Assembly: GCA_026129305.1 (NCBI GenBank)
Contig: JAHCII010000001.1
Location: 154,270 to 218,269, forward strand
Length of the DNA: 64,000 nt
Source of the DNA: Anaerolineales bacterium
Lineage (GTDB): Bacteria > Chloroflexota > Anaerolineae > Anaerolineales > UBA11579
Reading direction: 5' to 3'
A model generated the notes under the pieces. That model was not told the DNA's origin. It did not search any database and saw only the letters and a list, made by a program, of their open reading frames with translations. The stretch's first letter is position 1. Every line of letters begins with the position of its first letter. The translations under genes and the position numbers were made by a program. This document shows positions 61,648 through 64,000 of this stretch, in pieces.

Positions 61648-62670
61648 CTACCAATCCCCGCCTTGCTCATAGCCCCAGGTTTGCAGCACAGTCCCGGCAG
61701 TTTCTTTGAATATTTGCTTATCCCTCTCGGTGAATAACTGCTTCCAGGAGCCGCGCTTACCCTTTTCCAACAAAGCCGCCAGGTCTGGCGCCTTTTGGCT
61801 CTGCCAGTCCGCATCAGGGTTCTCGCCCATCTCAGCCTGGACACGGGCTTCCATGGTGTCCGGATTCACACCCAGGAAACTCCACAGCTTGGAGAGCATT
61901 TCGTAGGGTCGCGCCAATAAATCCTCATAGCGCAGCGAAAAATAGCGCGCCCCATACAGCTGGTGGCCTAATTTGTCAGTTTCGCTAACGTTTTCAGCCC
62001 AGCTCTTGGCCATGTGCTTAACCGCCTGGGGCGTGAACACGGACCGCTGGCCGGCGAAGAACGGCTCCGGGTTTTGGGCGAATTCATCACGCAGTTTCAG
62101 ATCCGCTTTGTTCAGGAATTGAACGCCGTCAATAAAGTTTTGAAAGCGGTGCGAGATCAGCGTGTCGCGCCCGTCTCGCACGATGTTAATCAGGCTGCCA
62201 TCCGGGTACAGGCGGTGCATCTCGCTGACGGCTTTGCCGCCCAGCAAAACATTGGGGCTCTTGTCGCCCACGACCTGCTTGCCCTCGCGCAAGGCGTCAC
62301 GCTCGAGGATGTAGTCGCTCATCGCTCGCAGGGCGACCGGCGACATATCCCGGCCACGGTTCCAGCGGTTGCTGCGCCGCCCCAGCCAGTCCTCGTACTT
62401 CTTGTCGGCCAGGATGCCACTGAGCAGCGGCGGGCGGGTGAAGAAGTGCGCCTGCCAGTTGCAGTGCACATCCGGGTGCACACGCACCAGGCGGGCCAGC
62501 AAGGTAGTGCCGGAGCGCGCATGCCCAAAAATGAAGAACTTGGGCATCGGAAAGAACTGGCGAATTTCAACCAAGTCCTCAGGGTGGATCGGAGGGACTT
62601 CGCGCAGTGCTCCGGTTTCACTTTTGCCGGTGAGCAGCACACGTACAGCGCGCTGAATGCGATTACTCAT
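61648..62670 (-). CDS. Sulfotransferase-family protein
   Basis: 340 residues from ATG 62670, overlapping the gene before by eight bases; the open frame extending to 62889 is a shadow of that gene. The PAPS loop is FIFGHARSGTTLLARL. The 3'-phosphate region is INIVRDGRDTLISHRFQNF, with SLRYEDLLARPYEML. The C-terminus IFKETAGTVLQTWGYEQGGDW is of the same type as the tandem pair at 45232-46949 but more distant. It is the fifth sulfotransferase domain in the island. Confidence 0.86.
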   Translation of the reverse strand: MSNRIQRAVRVLLTGKSETGALREVPPIHPEDLVEIRQFFPMPKFFIFGHARSGTTLLARLVRVHPDVHCNWQAHFFTRPPLLSGILADKKYEDWLGRRSNRWNRGRDMSPVALRAMSDYILERDALREGKQVVGDKSPNVLLGGKAVSEMHRLYPDGSLINIVRDGRDTLISHRFQNFIDGVQFLNKADLKLRDEFAQNPEPFFAGQRSVFTPQAVKHMAKSWAENVSETDKLGHQLYGARYFSLRYEDLLARPYEMLSKLWSFLGVNPDTMEARVQAEMGENPDADWQSQKAPDLAALLEKGKRGSWKQLFTERDKQIFKETAGTVLQTWGYEQGGDW

Positions 62671-64000
62671 CTTGTATTCCCATGCGAGAAAGCAGATAGT
62701 CTGCGGTACGCTGCCCGGCGCTGCCGTCAGTAAAAGCGCACTCGCGCTGCACAAACGCAGCCCGGGCTGCCTGGTCTGCCTGTGGGTCCTGTAAATAATG
62801 GTTGACCGCCGCAGCCAGTTCCGCGGTGGTATAAGCCACGCGCCCTGCTCCCGACTGACGGAAGCGGGAGTGCGTGGGCCAGTCGCCAATGCGCGAAAGT
62901 GGCAAGGTGAATTTGCCCGGCCAACCCAGCGGCGAGTCGATGCAAGCGCTGACCACCGGGCGGCCTTGTACTGAAGCCTCCACCACCATGGTGGAGTAGA
63001 CGGTCACGAATACATCGGAATAGGCCATCATTGAGGCTTTTTCAGGCATGTCTTCTCCCGAATAATAGCCTAAAGAGCCACCCAAGGGCACTGGCTCGAC
63101 CAAGTGCACATGCGGGAAGCGCTGCGCCAGGGCGCGGATCTGCTCGCGTTCGGCAGCGAAGCGCTCCACATCCATGAAGTGATTGGGGTGCAGGCGGATC
63201 AAGAGCTGGCTGGGCTCAGCCAGCTGCTGGCCGGAAACCAGCTCAGCCAGTGCTTCAATGTTCTGGATATTGGGCGAGAAGGTGATGAAGCTGCTGGCAT
63301 AAGAAATCAACTTGCGCTGCTGGTCCAGCCCATGCTGCACAAAGTACTGCTGGCGCGGCAGGCGCCACTCGTCACGAAAATAGCCGTCGTAAGAAGGAAT
63401 GCCGCCGATGTGGACTCGTTTTGTGTCCCAATCAGAGCCCTGGGTCAGCTCCTCTTTTTGCAGTTCAGACCAGCAGCTGATCCAGTCGACCGAGGCCCCG
63501 GGCAGGCTGTAGCTGCTGCTGTTGTCCCAGCCCACAATCACCGCCGCAGTCGGGACGCCGCGGGCGGCCGCCTCGCGCAATAGATAGCGGTCATGTCGCC
63601 AGCCTGGGGTGCTGGCCACGACCAGCTCCGGCTGATACTTGGCAAACAGGTCAGCATACAGATTGGGATTGAAGCGCCGCTGGGCACGCACCAGCGCGCG
63701 GCGTGCCCAGCGCCAATTGCGCAGGGCGGCCACCACCAGCTGCATCAGCGGGAACAGCCGCTTGCGCCGCGAATTGGCCTCGGCTTGCACCTGCTGGATA
63801 TAACTTTCCACCGCCTCCAGATTGATGCGCCGTGAGGCCCCAGCGCGGCGCAAAAAGTCCAGCCACCACTGCCAGAACGGGGAGACGGTTTTGAAGTAGC
63901 TTTCGGCCTGCGACAGGCGCAGTCCTTCCACCACCAAGCCGGGTCGCCCAAAACGCTGCTGGATCTGCTCGATCAGGCCGTCGTCGCTGAGCAGGACCAC
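62663..64000 (-). CDS. Capsule/CDP-glycerol-transferase-like glycosyltransferase, 5' end outside window
   Basis: The frame is open to the last base, so the N-terminus lies outside the window; 445 residues are visible. Recognisable blocks are VASTPGWRHDRYLLREAAARG, LLIRLHPNHFMDVERFAAER and VFVTVYSTMVVEASVQGRPVV, the donor-site region of capsule_synth/CDP-glycerol glycerophosphotransferase-like GT-B enzymes. It is the first visible gene of the terminal minus-strand unit with a sulfotransferase and an oxidoreductase. Confidence 0.72.
   Translation of the reverse strand: MVLLSDDGLIEQIQQRFGRPGLVVEGLRLSQAESYFKTVSPFWQWWLDFLRRAGASRRINLEAVESYIQQVQAEANSRRKRLFPLMQLVVAALRNWRWARRALVRAQRRFNPNLYADLFAKYQPELVVASTPGWRHDRYLLREAAARGVPTAAVIVGWDNSSSYSLPGASVDWISCWSELQKEELTQGSDWDTKRVHIGGIPSYDGYFRDEWRLPRQQYFVQHGLDQQRKLISYASSFITFSPNIQNIEALAELVSGQQLAEPSQLLIRLHPNHFMDVERFAAEREQIRALAQRFPHVHLVEPVPLGGSLGYYSGEDMPEKASMMAYSDVFVTVYSTMVVEASVQGRPVVSACIDSPLGWPGKFTLPLSRIGDWPTHSRFRQSGAGRVAYTTAELAAAVNHYLQDPQADQAARAAFVQRECAFTDGSAGQRTADYLLSRMGIQDE

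Overview
The window reads as a chromosomal stretch of a high-GC bacterium of the phylum Chloroflexota, probably class Anaerolineae. This is inferred from the kinds of protein seen: lipoproteins and membrane proteins with Pro/Thr-rich linkers, DWL-repeat proteins, a DUF6754-like operon and a T-box-controlled pheST. It is not based on any marker gene. No rRNA, tRNA, CRISPR array, integrase or prophage gene was seen. The only mobile-type gene is a REP-associated tyrosine transposase (RAYT).

Layout. Bases 1-5049 (+) hold the end of metH, a RAYT gene wedged into the operon, a homocysteine methyltransferase/MTHFR fusion and an aldo/keto reductase. Bases 5054-7913 (-) hold a polyprenyl-sugar module (DUF2304, GT2, GT39-like). 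Bases 7998-11941 (-) hold pheS-pheT behind a Phe-type T-box leader. Bases 11951-17639 hold an MDR oxidoreductase, a parvulin lipoprotein, a DegT aminotransferase, a DUF92 protein and a PH-domain membrane protein, with a short array of DnaA-box-like repeats. Bases 17743-25205 (+) hold a tightly packed eight-gene operon of unknown role: several membrane proteins, an ASKHA ATPase of the MutL/GlmL type and a barrel-sandwich/KOW protein. It is the best candidate here for an undescribed system. An AT-rich, probably acquired, gene follows. Bases 25936-31414 (-) carry the pantothenate/CoA operon panB-panE-panC-coaX-(ATP-grasp)-coaBC, with an attenuator-like leader.

Bases 31570-64000 are mostly a large surface-glycan island. 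It contains O-antigen ligase, a Wzz-like protein, many glycosyltransferases, a nonulosonic-acid branch (NeuB, a NeuA-HAD fusion, an SDR), a second CMP-sugar-type cytidylyltransferase with two dehydrogenases and a DUF115 protein, and five sulfotransferase domains. A Sat-CysC fusion would make their donor, PAPS. Inside the island lies an aminoacylation cassette: a carrier protein, a class II aaRS-like amino acid:carrier-protein ligase, two acyltransferases and a zinc aminopeptidase. Together the genes suggest a sulfated, nonulosonate-containing and possibly aminoacylated surface polymer.

Genes are packed with many 1-20 base overlaps, so most blocks are likely co-transcribed. Several first genes of transcription units have a -10 box ending 6-9 bases before the start codon and no Shine-Dalgarno sequence, which points to leaderless mRNAs.
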